Below, piece after piece: positions 23,930 to 35,464 of a stretch of DNA of 64,000 nucleotides. The translations under genes were made by a program, and so were the position numbers. The notes beneath the pieces were generated by a model. That model did not search any database. It was not told the DNA's origin and was given only the letters and a program-made list of their open reading frames with translations. This DNA comes from Eumeta japonica (taxonomy: Eukaryota; Arthropoda; Insecta; Lepidoptera; Psychidae), in contig BGZK01001233.1 of assembly GCA_005406025.1 (NCBI GenBank), positions 62,001-126,000 on the forward strand, given 5' to 3'. Positions within the stretch are counted from its first letter, which is position 1. Each line of letters begins with the position of its first letter.

Positions 23930-24060
23930 TGGTTCCAAAGAGATTTCTGTTTAATGCTATACCAGACGAGGCCTTCCCTCGCTCCGGTGTGTCGCGCCTT
24001 TTACGGACGCATTCGGCTAGTAGGTACAGTCGTGCGCTGCTAGTAGCTAGGGTTTTTTTT
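23930..24060. other. GC-richer patch, unassigned
   Basis: 'cttccctcgctccggtgtgt' and neighbouring CpG words are open on both strands (83 and 90 codons), with no recognisable protein. It is probably a repeat fragment or regulatory DNA. Confidence 0.25.
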
Positions 24061-24109
24061 TTATAATTTTGTATTTTTAGTAGTCTCCCATGCTCGTGCA
24101 CTCATGGAT

Positions 24110-25260
24110 TAATAAAATGTAGGATATCATACTCGGAGATAGCTTTTTATGCGTGAAAGAACTTTTAGAATTCATGTAGTAATTACGTTTAATAATATAA
24201 ATACGTTGGCAAAGTCTAAGAAAAACTCTAATATCATTGTAAATTGTAGTCTTTATGTATATGATGTATAAGCTATATTACTGTAAAATGTAATCAAAAT
24301 CCGCTCAGTAGTTTTTGTGTGATAGGCAACAGATACATCCTTACAAACATTCATAATTATGATACTATTAGGATACAGGTTAATTTATTTTACATTAAAT
24401 TAAACAGTTTTTTATGTTTCTGTAACGATACTTCGACGGTGCTAAATGCGAAAACGCACGTTTGTATTTTTCAAAGTACGTCTCAAATTTTCGATGTGCT
24501 TCTTCAGAAAATAAAAATAACTGAACCGATTTTGATACAAAATACAAAGGATCATTCCATTCCTGATAGAATAAACGAGCCATTTGTTAAATGAAATAAA
24601 CTTTTATATTTTGAACAAAAACTTGATCGTTTATTCTATGAGGCATTCCTCATAAGATAAACGAGCAATTTTTTTGTGTTTTTCGATTTAGTTTAGTTTA
24701 ATACACCTTGATTCGACAACATTTTTGCCATTTTTATGTTTTAAGACTGGTATAAAAATTTGCTTCAGAAAATATCGCAGTCCAAACAATTAAAAAAAAT
24801 ATGCAGTGCGTTGATTTGAAAACGTTATAAGGAAGAAATGAAGCACTGTCTGTTACTTCCATATAAAAATTTAGGACAAAAATTAACAAATTTTGTCAAA
24901 ATTTGTAAAAGGGAGGGTGAAAGAATAATGTGCTGAATAACCTTATATAGTCATTAATTACATTATTTCTTAAAAAATTAAAATGTCCCATTAAACCTAA
25001 TTCAAGAAGTAAATGACTAGAAAAAGAATTTTAATTTATAACAATCTTAGCAAAAAAGAAATTCTGAGGTTCCCAAAATCTTACAATTTATACTCACATA
25101 TATGTCTATGGAGGTTTATTTCTTTTTAGATTATAACTAATTAACTATACAAGAAGAAAATTGTTATAAATGTTTATTACCAAAAATATTTGCTTCCGTA
25201 AATGTTGACAGATAAAATTAAGAACTTATAGTTATAATGCATACACGCAAGTTATGTAGG
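24110..25260. other. Intergenic, mostly unrecognised AT-rich DNA
   Basis: No gene. The phrase 'ataaacgag' occurs twice (24571 and 24658), hinting at a small local duplication. Around 25000-25330 the sequence leads into a CA-rich tail as in family E, but the match is too weak to call. Confidence 0.4.
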
Positions 25261-25267
25261 AACGCAC

Positions 25268-25310
25268 GCACTAACAGACACACACACACACACACACATA
25301 CACACCTACA
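25268..25310. repeat. (AC)n microsatellite
   Basis: 'acagacacacacacacacac' with a few interruptions. Confidence 0.85.
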
Positions 25311-25810
25311 TCATATTCACACAAAAGAACATGCATATATACAACGCAATCTTGATTTAGGTTAATATGTCAAAAAATCTTCCGGATTAGCAGAAATTAC
25401 ACAATTTGATTTCGTAGTTACCACGAATAGATGTAATTGGTTCATTATATTATTGGAATAAAAATAAATAATTGTTTTTTAATTTTTTAATTACTTATTT
25501 TCTTTGTTAGGTTGTTATACTTCAGTAAATCCACATGAATAAATTATAACTTATGCTAAAATATTTAGCGATTTAAATAATAATCGGAATAACGAATTGT
25601 ACGGATTAATAAATTGTGAAAAAGATACCAAAACAAACAGTTTTGTGTAGACTTGACCCCTGTTTGCAGACTGATTCTTGAAAAAAACGCCGGACACTAT
25701 TGCCTGTTTTAACTATTTTTATCCGGTGTGATTTCATGTGAATCCCTTTAATGCTTATATAAATGGCTATAAAGAAACATTTACTTTGTAAGAGTACAAT
25801 ACAAATAATT

Positions 25811-26050
25811 AGGCGCCATCCATAAATTACGTCACAAAAAATATAAGGTTTTAACCCTCCCCCCTCCCCGTCCTTGTCTATGTCGGTCACACGTAAATGA
25901 AAATAGCAGTTCTTACATTTTTTTGTTCAAAATACTTTTAAATATTGGACAAAACAAAAAGACAAAAAGGCATAAACCTTTTTTCGTTTCTGTATTTCGG
26001 ATTTGACGTCACAGAAATGGAATGAGACTAACGAAAATGTAACCAAACCT
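25811..26050 (+). repeat. Dispersed element with 'CATAAATTACGTCACA' terminus
   Basis: It starts 'ggcgccatccataaattacg', followed by a C-rich tract (25855-25868) and later 'ttgacgtcacagaaatgg' (26005). This terminus and the C-tract are typical of a short repeat found widely in arthropod genomes, by my recollection. I could not see the matching opposite terminus. Confidence 0.45.
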
Positions 26051-26324
26051 CACGTTATCGGAAGGAAATAGAGATAGGCTTCTGTTTTTATTTCTAACTA
26101 CCCGTTCCGACTTCGCACGGATAGCACTAATTATCTACAGTTAGATATTTTAACAGATACATCTATAGGTACAGTGCCTTGATACGCCAAAGAAAATAAA
26201 AATGTATCGTAATATTTTAAAGGGAAAATAAGACACAAATTGCCAAATAAAATCTGTTGATCCGATTTCTACCAAACGTCACAGGATCACCCGTTGGGCT
26301 AATCGGAAGTTTCTGAAAATTTCA

Positions 26325-26373
26325 CACACACACACACACGCAAGCACGCACGCATGTACGCACGCATCACGAA

Positions 26374-26404
<31 letters not shown>
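26325..26404. repeat. Compound (AC)n/(GCAC)n/(AT)14 microsatellite
   Basis: AC run at 26325-26339, GCAC-like words to 26376, then AT run 26377-26404. Confidence 0.9.
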
Positions 26405-26569
26405 CTATCTATAAATAAAAAGAACTGCATTACTCTTCCAATTCTACATCAGCGCCCTCTATGGCAGAGCGTAAGCGTCACTGTCCCCTACAAAGGAAAC
26501 AGGTGCAAAACAAAAACGGTAGGTAAACAAAAAATAAAATAACGCTAGGATACCCTACTGTTTAGCTCG

Positions 26570-26885
26570 ACGCTATTTTCAGCTCGACTGTACGATAAAA
26601 GTAAAAAATCTACGCGTAAGCCGCGCTCAAAGTTGTGCTCGGCGGCCGCGTCAAAGCGCGCGGCAAACTTAAAAGCTCGCCAATTACCGGCTAAAAGCAC
26701 CTTGGAGGCGGGCGCCGGGTGCAGCAGGGACGCGCGGTCTCACCCCCTCATCAATTTTGTACGGTCTACTTCCAGCGGCTCCGAGCTGCCGGCGCGCGGG
26801 ACGACGAGCGCCCGCCGCGGTTTCGACCGCTCGGCGCACACCACTCTCAAGCTGGAGCCGTTTTGTCCTGCTTGCTATCTTACTT
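26570..26885. other. CpG-rich block, candidate regulatory element or promoter
   Basis: About 300 bases of dense CpG sequence (ctcggcggccgcgtcaaagc at 26639) have sharp AT-rich edges. Four overlapping frames on both strands (65-86 codons) reflect stop-poor GC-rich DNA and not a protein. I see no repeat relationship inside the window. A promoter with an untranslated first exon is a possible alternative. Confidence 0.45.
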
Positions 26886-26899
26886 TCATATAATACCTT

Positions 26900-27880
26900 T
26901 TCACGTAAAACAATAAATAGAATCAAATGCATTCATTTTGTTATTTGTGATCAAAAAATTGAAGTTTAGACCAAGTCTCTTGTGCTCGTGCAAATAGGAA
27001 TACATTAATATTAAGTTCGAATTTCCGCTGTATACTCGTATTTATATTTCTCACCATAAATGCGTGCATCAATTTCTTTTTGCCGCCGTACATGAAAAAC
27101 TGTAATAAAAAGTTGTACGTAAAGGCCGGCCGGCTTTTGGGATTTGTTTAGAAATATCTCAATGTAAGTTTCCCTATAGTTTTCTATATGTCACAAATTC
27201 TATTCTAAGCTGCAATCCCAAAATAGTGTACTCAGTGTGATTGACATCACGCTGTTATGAAACAAAAGGAAAAACAAAAGAAAAAAAAAAAAACAAACAT
27301 TAACGAGTTAAGATGGAAATCGATAATATAAAAGTAGTCAAATTTAAGCTTATATTTACTATTATTTTTAAATAGCAAGTATTAGGTATACTTAAATATA
27401 GTTTAATTTTCATTTATTTATTTTAGGGCAAAGGATGACAGAAGTCAATTATTTTTTGAATGAGGAGAATCTGTGATTGTAAACGTCGGTATCAGCACGG
27501 ATTTTAATGATGCTATTATAAGTTCTACACATTCTAACTAGTGGGTTGTAGAAGGATGTATTATTTTCGCAGGTTTGTGCAGCAAAAGGGTTAAAGCGTG
27601 CTATAGAACGGGAAAGAGAAGAAGACAGGAGCTGTCGACCAGCCTCTATAGATGAAAAAGACCAAGACAGGTTAACCTGTCACTATAATTATTTAAGGAG
27701 TTGATGAGGTTGCATTTGTATTAGGATTTTGCAAAATGTACAGATTTGAAAATGAATACTTCAAAAATGAATACTTTCGATTCTTTTGATGTGTACCCCA
27801 TAGAAAGGAGATCAAACAACGAAAAATATTCTAAAATACTCCGGAACAAACTACAGAAGAGCTTAAGGGTAGTGCTTAGT
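26900..27880. other. Intergenic, nothing recognised
   Basis: AT-rich, no supported gene or repeat. Confidence 0.45.
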
Positions 27881-27889
27881 CTTGTAAAA

Positions 27890-28175
27890 CATGTTGTGTA
27901 TCAGGTAATGAAGCCTATAAGTTGATTACTTTTATTAGCTATATAATCATGGTGCGGCCGAAAAGACAGTCGTTCATCGAATAATATCCCTGATTCCCAC
28001 ATCACTTCTTTATGATTTAAACTCTTGCCTCGAATCGTTTGCGTTTGAGTTTTTAATACTGTGATGACGAAGCATTTTTCTACATTGAGGAAAGTTCGTT
28101 CGGTTGTGCACCATTTTATCACGTTTCGGTCGTTTTGAAGCATAGGACAGTTAGCTTCTAAGCGTTTCAATTAAA
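27890..28175 (-). mobile_element. Non-LTR reverse transcriptase fragment
   Basis: An 89-codon minus-strand frame is open throughout: 'NCPMLQNDRNVIKWCTTERT', 'FLNVEKCFVIT', then 'ESGILFDERLSFRPHHDYI' and 'NKSNQLIGFI'. This is the reverse-transcriptase thumb pattern 'LQxDIdxxxxWC..N.LxLNxxKCxVxx ... DLGVxFDxxLxFxxHxxxI..KAxxxLGFI' of Jockey/I-type LINEs, with LG of 'DLGV' changed. The catalytic YADD would lie just upstream on the minus strand and is not recognisable. It is a truncated, dead fragment. Confidence 0.75.
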
Positions 28176-28904
28176 AAAGCACGCTGCTATGCACAACTAT
28201 TTACTCGTTTCTTAATGCATTTGGATTACATTATTTTAATACAAGGACATTTCTTCTCCCAATATTTTCATTTCAACGAACATACTCAATACAATTTTTA
28301 TGTACTATATGTCAAAGTTCACTCATATATAAAATATAAATAGTCATTTAATTGACACAACTATTGGCACGATAGTATCATAAATATATTGACGAGGCTT
28401 AGTTTTATAAGCAATGTTAAAGCAAGTAGACAAAATTTGCCTGAAGAGAAACTTGTTATTTTCTGCACCTATTGCTAACCGGCTCCATATTGTTGACTTA
28501 TCTAGAAACTCTAAAATGTAAAAATAATCCTGTCACCTTTAATAAGAAAATAGTATTTGTAAAGAAGTCCCATTTGATAGCACACAAAATAAAGAGAAAA
28601 AAATGATTGATAGTTTTTAGTAGTAATAAGAATGATAATATGTTTCGTTTTATTTCCAATCATATAATATACAGAATTTGCTTATGAAGAAAAATAACAG
28701 TATACAAGTATACAGTATAGTACAAATATTTAATATTTTTCAAGTCAAACGTCTTGTTTTTTGAATTGAAACTCCTTTTGTGGCATAATTCTCATCCAGA
28801 ATTTACTATTCTTTTCTGATTTTGGCTATACCCATTCATTACTTCCTTATTCACCTGTTGCAGCTACGGTGTTCTGTGTCCAGAATTTTTTTGATCTACC
28901 TGGT

Positions 28905-29860
28905 CGTGTTTTATCACGAGGTCCAGTTTATCGAGTCACCTTAATTGTCCACACTTTGTCTGCATATTGCGCCAAGTGTTCCGCCCAAGTCCATTTTAAT
29001 TTATAGCTGTGATATAGGACACCTGATAATTTTGTTCTCTTCCTTATCAGCTCGCTTCTGACTTTGTGTATTTTTATTAGCTTAAGAAGGCTCCTTTCCA
29101 ACGCCCTTTGACAATTTATCAGTATCAATTTTTATTTTTGTGGTGTGAGTTCATGTGGTCAAAGTTAGAAGTACATAAGTGTCCATTACTAACTTATTCG
29201 AGTGCAGATAGACGTTAAGGACTTCTTTCAGACATTGAATCTTTGTCCATCACGTACACTGATAAACTTTCCCGTTTGTATTTGCGTTCACCTGTTGTCC
29301 TAAGTAGATGAATCTATTGACATATTCCAATGGTTTTCTGTTGAGGTGAATTATGTTAGTTTTTCTACTTATGATTAATATTGTTTTACTCTAGCTCATT
29401 TTAAATCCTATCAGTTCACTTTTCGCACTCAGTAAAGCTGTAATTTCTTCTAAAGCTCTACTGGTTTTGGCGAGAGCACTATGTGGTCTTAATTAATTAA
29501 TTATTATTCTGCAAATCTTAAACCATTTAAATATTTTCCAGCTATTATCAATCTCTTCTTTTACCGATTTAGTCTTTCGAATACGTTTTGAAGCAAAGTT
29601 ATAAACAATGTATCCTTTGCTTTATTCCTCTTTAGATTGATAATTCTGAGTCTCTTTTCTCCAATTTAAACTCTGCTGGTGCTACCTTTATAGACGTTCT
29701 TAATGATTTTTGTGTACTTTTCTTGAATTTGGTAGTCTTGTACAGCTTTCTATATAAACTCATATAGTCTAAGATCCGGTATTAGAAAAATGTATCCTCA
29801 TCTGTTAACTGAATCAAATAATGTTTTACAGGTAGATAACAAAATTATAAATATATGAGA
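28905..29860 (-). mobile_element. RTE-like LINE reverse transcriptase relic
   Basis: The minus strand reads in pieces. 'LSAKSELIGFKMS' and 'NIIHLNRKPLEYVNRFIYL' (about 29450-29300) match the 'GLKMNxxKTK ... IEYVxxYxYLG' part of the polymerase. 'SQRALERSLLKLIKIHKVRS' and 'LKWTWAEHLAQYADKVWT' (29110-28930) match the C-terminal 'QRxMERxxLGxxxxDxxR ... LKWxWAGHxAR' region. Frameshifts separate the pieces, and the endonuclease and catalytic polymerase parts are missing or unreadable. Confidence 0.8.
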
Positions 29861-29869
29861 ACAATTTCT

Positions 29870-30425
29870 GCCACCGTAGTCCTGCTGTTACTAAAATTAA
29901 TTAACAATAATTTTTTTGCTTCTTATATTAATTGCGCATCTCAAGTACAAAACTTTCGAATATGATGTTTTACACCTTGTCAAAATAGGCAGCGACCTTT
30001 ATGACTGCTATAACTACCAGCCAGGTGTAAACAGGTAGATAAAGCAAACTTATTTCCCTCAACCGTTAATTAAAAAAATATTAACACGTATATAAAGTTT
30101 ACAAAATCCTAAACGTGTTTATAACTGGCAGTTACTGTGAAATCATTTGCAGCCAACATAAAAAAGAAAAATTTCGTTTATAGGCATAAATATTTCTTCT
30201 TCGACCTTATCTAGATCGTTTTTGTTGGTGTCGACGAAGGTGTATTCTTTGTCGTATATATTCTGAAGAATACTGTAGCATTAATTATTCTTTGTCTCAT
30301 ATAAGTTTCTTTTAAATTGATTTTTACATATTTATGTATCTTTTGTATGTTTTGCTCTTGTGTATTTCTGTATAAATTTTAGTTTGTATTCATTACTTTA
30401 TTTTTGTGTTCTTGGTAGTCTCTTT
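29870..30425. other. Intergenic, nothing recognised
   Basis: AT-rich sequence without supported features. Confidence 0.45.
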
Positions 30426-30429
30426 TGAT

Positions 30430-30845
30430 GGCCTTGTTCTTTTATGGGGGTTTCGTATCCAAAGTGCACCAACAAGACCCTATTACTAACACTCCGCTGC
30501 CCGTTCACCCGTGTGTGTGTCCGTTCCTCTGTCATAGGTCCGTATCTTTTGAACTATTGAAGCTAGACACTTTAAAACTTCACAGAGCGTGTATTACTAT
30601 TATCGCTATAACAATAAAAAATAAATAAAAAAGAAAGTAAAAAAGTAATAGGAGTCCCCGTAGAAGAAACGTACATTTTTGGCGTTTTCGTTGGATCTCA
30701 ATTTTGGTTCGTATTTTAAATAACTATTTAAAAATATACATGTAGCGCTAAATACATGTTTTTTGAACATAGTCAATATAAATAGTCTGGTGGTACGGAA
30801 CAATTCGTGTGTGGTTTCGAATCGCACTTAGCTGATTTTTTCAAT
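30430..30845 (-). repeat. Family A repeat, full-length copy on minus strand
   Basis: On the minus strand it begins 'ctaagtgcgattcgaaacca' (about 30838) and ends near 'gggtcttgttggtgcacttt' and 'acgaaacccccataaaa' (30440), the same terminal words as the plus copy at 55798-56306. Confidence 0.65.
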
Positions 30846-31384
30846 AAACTACCTGGTTTTCTTATAATTTAATTGGTTTTATGCTTGGTACTGGTAAGCT
30901 AAGTTCTTTTGGTAATTAATGGTCTTGTGGGTTCAGAGATACTATGCTTTATTCTCTTTTGGGTTTTTGCTTTTTTTTTTTGCTTTAAAAAATCGATTGG
31001 ATCTCTAATTTCTTTATAGTCTGTCTGGGCGTCTACGTTTTCCTTCAGTATTTTAAAATCTTTTATGTATAATGTTTAATTTCAATCTCTGTTCCAGTAA
31101 TAATAAACGAAATCTAACTTTTCTAGTGGTTATATTTAGCAAAAGTTCTGAATATTAGGAAATAAGAACCCATTTTATTTAGGGATCGTTACCAAGAAAT
31201 ATTTTCAAATATTAGATAAGTTTTTGGTGTATTTTTACAAACGATAAAAGTAACCTCTATCTAAAAACTTCACAGAAAATACATTCGATGCATTACACAT
31301 AATGTGTAATGTCATATTTTTTTTCCACACATAAATGTTACAATAATATCAAAATAGTACGGAATCCTAATTAAGAGCATTCAA

Positions 31385-31615
31385 CCAGCACTCGTTCGAT
31401 TGTTTAAAGCCTCCCTTCGACGTGGGTGGAGCGACGAAAAAAAAATTCCACGGAACCCCAGATTAAATGGGTGTATTTTTCACTTTTCCAGGCGCGTTGG
31501 CAAAGTGCTTTCCCGGGCCGTTCCGTCCTCCAATCTGTGGCCAGAGAGAGTTACCTGGTACGGATTTTTCCGTAGTTTGCGTTCGAATTTTTCTTGTCGT
31601 CACTAAGGTGCCGTA
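31385..31615. other. CpG-rich block, candidate regulatory element
   Basis: A GC-rich island contains 'ccagattaaatggg' (GATTAA core), 'gcgcgttggcaaagtgct' and 'gggccgttccgtcc'. There is no domain in the 68-codon frame and no repeat copy elsewhere in the window. Confidence 0.4.
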
Positions 31616-32099
31616 GGTGCTCGCACGTACATGTGCAATATTTAAAGTAGTAATATCGAATTATATAAGGTGCCATACACACAGCAATGTGTTAAAAGCA
31701 GATTTTCTATTAAAATTTTAAATCTATAGTCATCGACAACGCTTAAACAAACTCGAAAAATTTCAACAAGTCGAATTGAGTTTTCGGAATATAAAAAGAT
31801 AAAAATAACTTGAACTCCATTTTATTGTTTTTATTATCAATTATACTGTAACCGAATTAATTATAATAATAGTAATAATGTTTATTATTAGTAACCAGAT
31901 GGTGCTGTGTGTGTGGTCTTTTAAGGGGACTGAAGGGGATGCAACATTTACGGTTGCGGTACTCGAGTAAAATACAAATGTAGAATCGATTAAAATTGCG
32001 TAAAACGGATAGGAAAAGCGAGATAATTGTAATATCTAAATAAAGTAATATATATCTGAAGGATAGGCTGTATATAATCTCTTGAAAAAACACGTTGCT

Positions 32100-32440
32100 G
32101 GTATTAATTCATGAGAACATCCTGAGGGCCCTTAGGCTCTCTGGACGCGACAGTATCTGGTATCCGGGCGTCTAAGATTTGCACGATGTCTTCGCCAGTA
32201 CGCCGTGGGAAAGTAATATCTTTCCACGGTAAAGTTGCTTATGTTGCTTGTTCCTTATTGTCTATTTCCAACAGTGTACATTAAGTTACATAATATAAAC
32301 ATTATATCACGTAATAACGTGATGTAACATTTACGTACGTATTTTATTTGCACCCTGCCCATTCCCTATTAGGTATTGTGTTGTTGAACACCGATAGCGT
32401 ATTAGCAATAATCTGATTAAATAGAAATTCTATGAAATGG
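32100..32440. other. Intergenic, minor hairpin only
   Basis: 'ccgtgggaaag...ctttccacgg' (about 32203-32230) forms an imperfect hairpin. Nothing else is supported. Confidence 0.4.
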
Positions 32441-32628
32441 TGTTAAATAAAACAACGTTTAGATTTTTTTTAAACATCATTTTTTGATGCTCATAAAGAT
32501 AAATTTGAAAAGTGTAGCTTAATGTAATAAAAAAAATGAATCAAAATTGTTGGAGCTGTTTTAGAATTATGTCCGTTTCTTGTTATATCCGTTTACACAC
32601 ACGTACGCACGCACACACACATATATAT

Positions 32629-33330
32629 ATTAGGTAAGGGTAAAAGCTTTTTCGTATTTTATAAGAAGTTGCAGTAGAGTCTCTTTATTTATGCTGTTTG
32701 TATCTGGCTAGTTTTGATACCATTAAATAGATGACATTAAAAAAAATTAAAAGTAAAATCGGTGTGCCTACACATTTTTCTATTGTTTTTTTTGTCCACC
32801 AAAATGAGAGAATCTAACGTAGATATTCGATATATTTTGAATGTTTATTATAAAAAAAAATGTTACACAAGCTGTGAAAAATAATTGGAACATTTATGAA
32901 CCTAATGTAGTATCGGTGAGAGTACCACAAAACGGGTTCAAGCGTTTTCCGTCAGGTAATTTTGATGATGAAGATGAACCTAGCTCCGGTCGATATGTTA
33001 CGGTTATAGTTGATGTCATTTTGGAAAAAGTAAAGCAATGTAGGCTTATTAGTTCTTGCAATATAGGTGAAGAACTGAGGACATAAGAAACAGTTTTGAC
33101 CCATTTGAAAAAAGCTGGATATTCAAAAAAGTTCGATATTTGATTCCTACACGAGCTCACTGAGAGAAATCTAATGAATCGTGTACTCATTTGCGATTCT
33201 CTATCGCACACATACTCATACACACACACACAAATACATATATAATAATTAAATGTAAATGAAATATGATGAAAGATTATCTTGATGTCGTATATAAAAT
33301 TCGAAAAAAGGTTTTTCCCAACCCAACATA
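32629..33330 (+). mobile_element. Internally deleted mariner transposon with both inverted repeats
   Basis: The left end 'ttaggtaagggtaaaagctt' (32630-) and the reverse complement of the right end 'ggtttttcccaacccaaca' (to about 33328) match over about 28 bases and are flanked by TA. These resemble the TTAGGT(T)GG-type ends of the cecropia/mellifera mariner groups. The plus-strand interior keeps only the N-terminal DNA-binding half of the transposase: 'NIYEPNVVSVRVPQNGFKRF', 'SGNFDDEDEPSSGR', 'ILEKVKQ', 'LKKAGYSKKFDI' and 'FLHELTERNLMNR' (WVPHELT motif). The sequence then jumps to the 3' end, deleting the catalytic D,D34D domain. It is about 700 bp versus about 1.3 kb expected. Confidence 0.85.
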
Positions 33331-33449
33331 AAGTTTGGTTTGGTTAGCACGTTGCATGCTCAGCCTAAACGATTTTTCTTTCTCAAGCTTCATCTCTATG
33401 CATACATTCGTGATACTAAGTTTCTAACGTCTAACCCGTCAATGCATAA

Positions 33450-34140
33450 GAGTTTATGGACGCGACTCACAACCACGTCGGTCCGGCGGGTGACGGCGGA
33501 AAATTCGAAATGCGAATCCTCAATTATTCGCATCCGTACGAAACCGGAACCTGTTGTTGCTACAACAAAATGGCGTCCCGTCTCCTTTATAAAATAAATA
33601 TAAAGATACGCGGGCGATCCCTTACAGAGAAACTTTCCTTTTTTCGCCGAGTTAAAGCAAACAAACTCCGGTCCCGGACGACGCGGACGTCCGGTCCGGC
33701 GCGGGCGGCGACGTTAAGGAGCTTAAAACAAAAAGAAAACGAGACCGAAGGCCGCAGGAAAACCTTAAAAAGTTTCCGGCATGAAAGTTTAAAAGTGGTT
33801 GCAGGGGGACAGGGACGGGAGCGAGGGAGGGGGCGAGGTACTCGTCCCGGCGGCGGGAGGGCGCGGGCCGCGAGGGCGCGTCGCCTAGCAACCGGAGGGC
33901 TCGGCCGCACAAATCTGCGTACCGCCCCGCGCGGCGGTCTGCGCTTACATGGTTTGGCTCTGTTATAATTAAGGACTCTTAAATATCCCGCCGTTATGAA
34001 TACACAAATGAATTGGCGACGTTAAATTTGCGTCCGCGCGATCCGTTGTGGCCCGGAAATTACGCGAGCCGACGACGGTCGTTCGCGCTCTTGGAGCGTA
34101 ATTCGAAATTTATGCCCATAAGCGGTTGGACTTTTTAAGG
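33450..34140. other. Largest CpG-rich block in the window, candidate enhancer or promoter
   Basis: Nearly 700 bases of CpG-dense sequence with extreme GC between 33800 and 33950 and abrupt AT-rich edges. It alternates GC words with short AT motifs (tttataaaataaatataaag at 33586, ttaaaacaaaaagaaaac at 33722). The longest frame (170 codons, 33456-33968) is Arg/Gly-rich and overlaps equally long frames on the other strand, so I read it as non-coding. It carries an RFX X-box match at 33880-33892. No copy of it is seen elsewhere in the window. Confidence 0.5.
33880..33892. promoter_or_regulatory. RFX X-box match
   Basis: gtcgcctagcaac fits the X-box pattern GTNRCC-(0-3 nt)-RGYAAC with a 1-nt spacer and near-palindromic halves. 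X-boxes bind RFX factors, which regulate ciliary genes among others. A single 13-base match can occur by chance, but its position inside the CpG block adds weight. Confidence 0.4.
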
Positions 34141-34149
34141 CTTTAGATT

Positions 34150-34720
34150 CTCATAAGCGGATCTTCAAAAACTATTCCGATACAAGATTTCGTATGATAT
34201 CGCTGTACTTGGTTGTACAGTTTCTGAATAAATTCCGCTTTACTAATACGATTATAATGTTCGGGTTTGTTGTGGTTGACGTGTAACTAAGCTTTTGTTT
34301 CAACTTTAATTGAATAATAATACAATAAATGTAAATAAATTATTAATTTCAAATAATAAACTAATTTTAAAGTTAACATTCCGAGAAGCTACTTAATTTA
34401 CATGTGAGACTTAAAATTAATATTCTTTACATTTTTTTAAATAATTGCAAAAGGTATTTCCCGTAAATATCTAACATTTGTCTGTTTGAATAAGAAACTT
34501 CTTTTTTCCTTAAACTAAAAATCGGAATGAAAAAAACGTTATTTATACATTTATGAAATTTATGTAGTCCTCAATTTATTTATAAAAAAAAAGGCGAAAA
34601 TTTGAGTCGGGTTCCCTCAACCAAAGTTCCTTACCAACCTAGGAAAAAAAACATTGTAATTTTACTAAGTATGAATTAAACGGAAATCATGCAACCTGTT
34701 TACTTATATATTTTTTTATC
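34150..34720. other. Intergenic, nothing recognised
   Basis: AT-rich sequence without supported features. Confidence 0.45.
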
Positions 34721-34724
34721 CCCT

Positions 34725-34860
34725 TCTTCGGGTTCTGCAGATAAAAAAAAACATTAAAATGAAACCCTTGTAACTACAAGGGTTTTAACTACAAAACTTT
34801 GTCAAGCCCGTCTGTTCATCCGTCCGACCATATGTGACAATCTTATAATGCCGTTATTTT
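34725..34860 (-). repeat. 3' fragment of a family A/C repeat
   Basis: 'aacccttgtaactacaaggg' and 'gtctgttcatccgtccgacc' are the reverse complement of the '..ggacggacgg..actacaagggttccg' 3' end seen at 5940-5975. Confidence 0.5.
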
Positions 34861-35464
34861 TCCATCGATTCCCATAAAATTTTATAGAAGAGTGCCTTAT
34901 GGAAATCTTCATATAATTATGTAATCAAATTATGAAAACACAAATTTAGTTTTGCCATATAAAACAGTTGAATTGTTTTTTTTTTTTGGCAAGCATTCCA
35001 TTGTGTGAGGTTGGATAAATATTTTAAAAATACCTTATACATTTTAAATGACTTTTGTTTCAAATACATGCCAAGCGGCTTATTAGCTTCCAAAATCATC
35101 TATTTTATTACTCACCTCTATGTTTTAAATCAAGTGTTATGCAAAACTCACACAAAACTAATAATGTATTTAGAAATTTTTGTCTTTTCAATTTTCAATC
35201 CTTAATAATAAATCACAATATAATCACACGCCACATTGAACGACTGTGTGACAGGTATTCACCAAAAATATATTTCACGTATATTTGTGTAGATAATATT
35301 TTAGATTCAATTATTTATTTATATGAAAAGTAACTATCAAGTCTTCTTTGTAAAAATGAAGACCCCTTTGACTTAAGCTCGTTTCGCTCGTTGGTCCGGA
35401 ATCCTGTATGTGATAGTAACTATATTTCTTTTCAGGTAGTCCGTAGAACATATTTTCTGATTTA

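Noticed and set aside
24319..24594. Opposing frames of 91 and 62 codons
   Set aside because: AT-rich chance frames with no shared family features.
26633..26969. Cluster of four overlapping frames of 65-86 codons
   Set aside because: All come from one GC-rich island; no protein resemblance and no start or splice support.
33456..33968. Longest open frame in the window (170 codons, plus strand)
   Set aside because: Arg/Gly-rich, lies in CpG-dense DNA where stops are rare on all strands, overlaps 86- and 107-codon minus frames, and shows no domain or splice logic.
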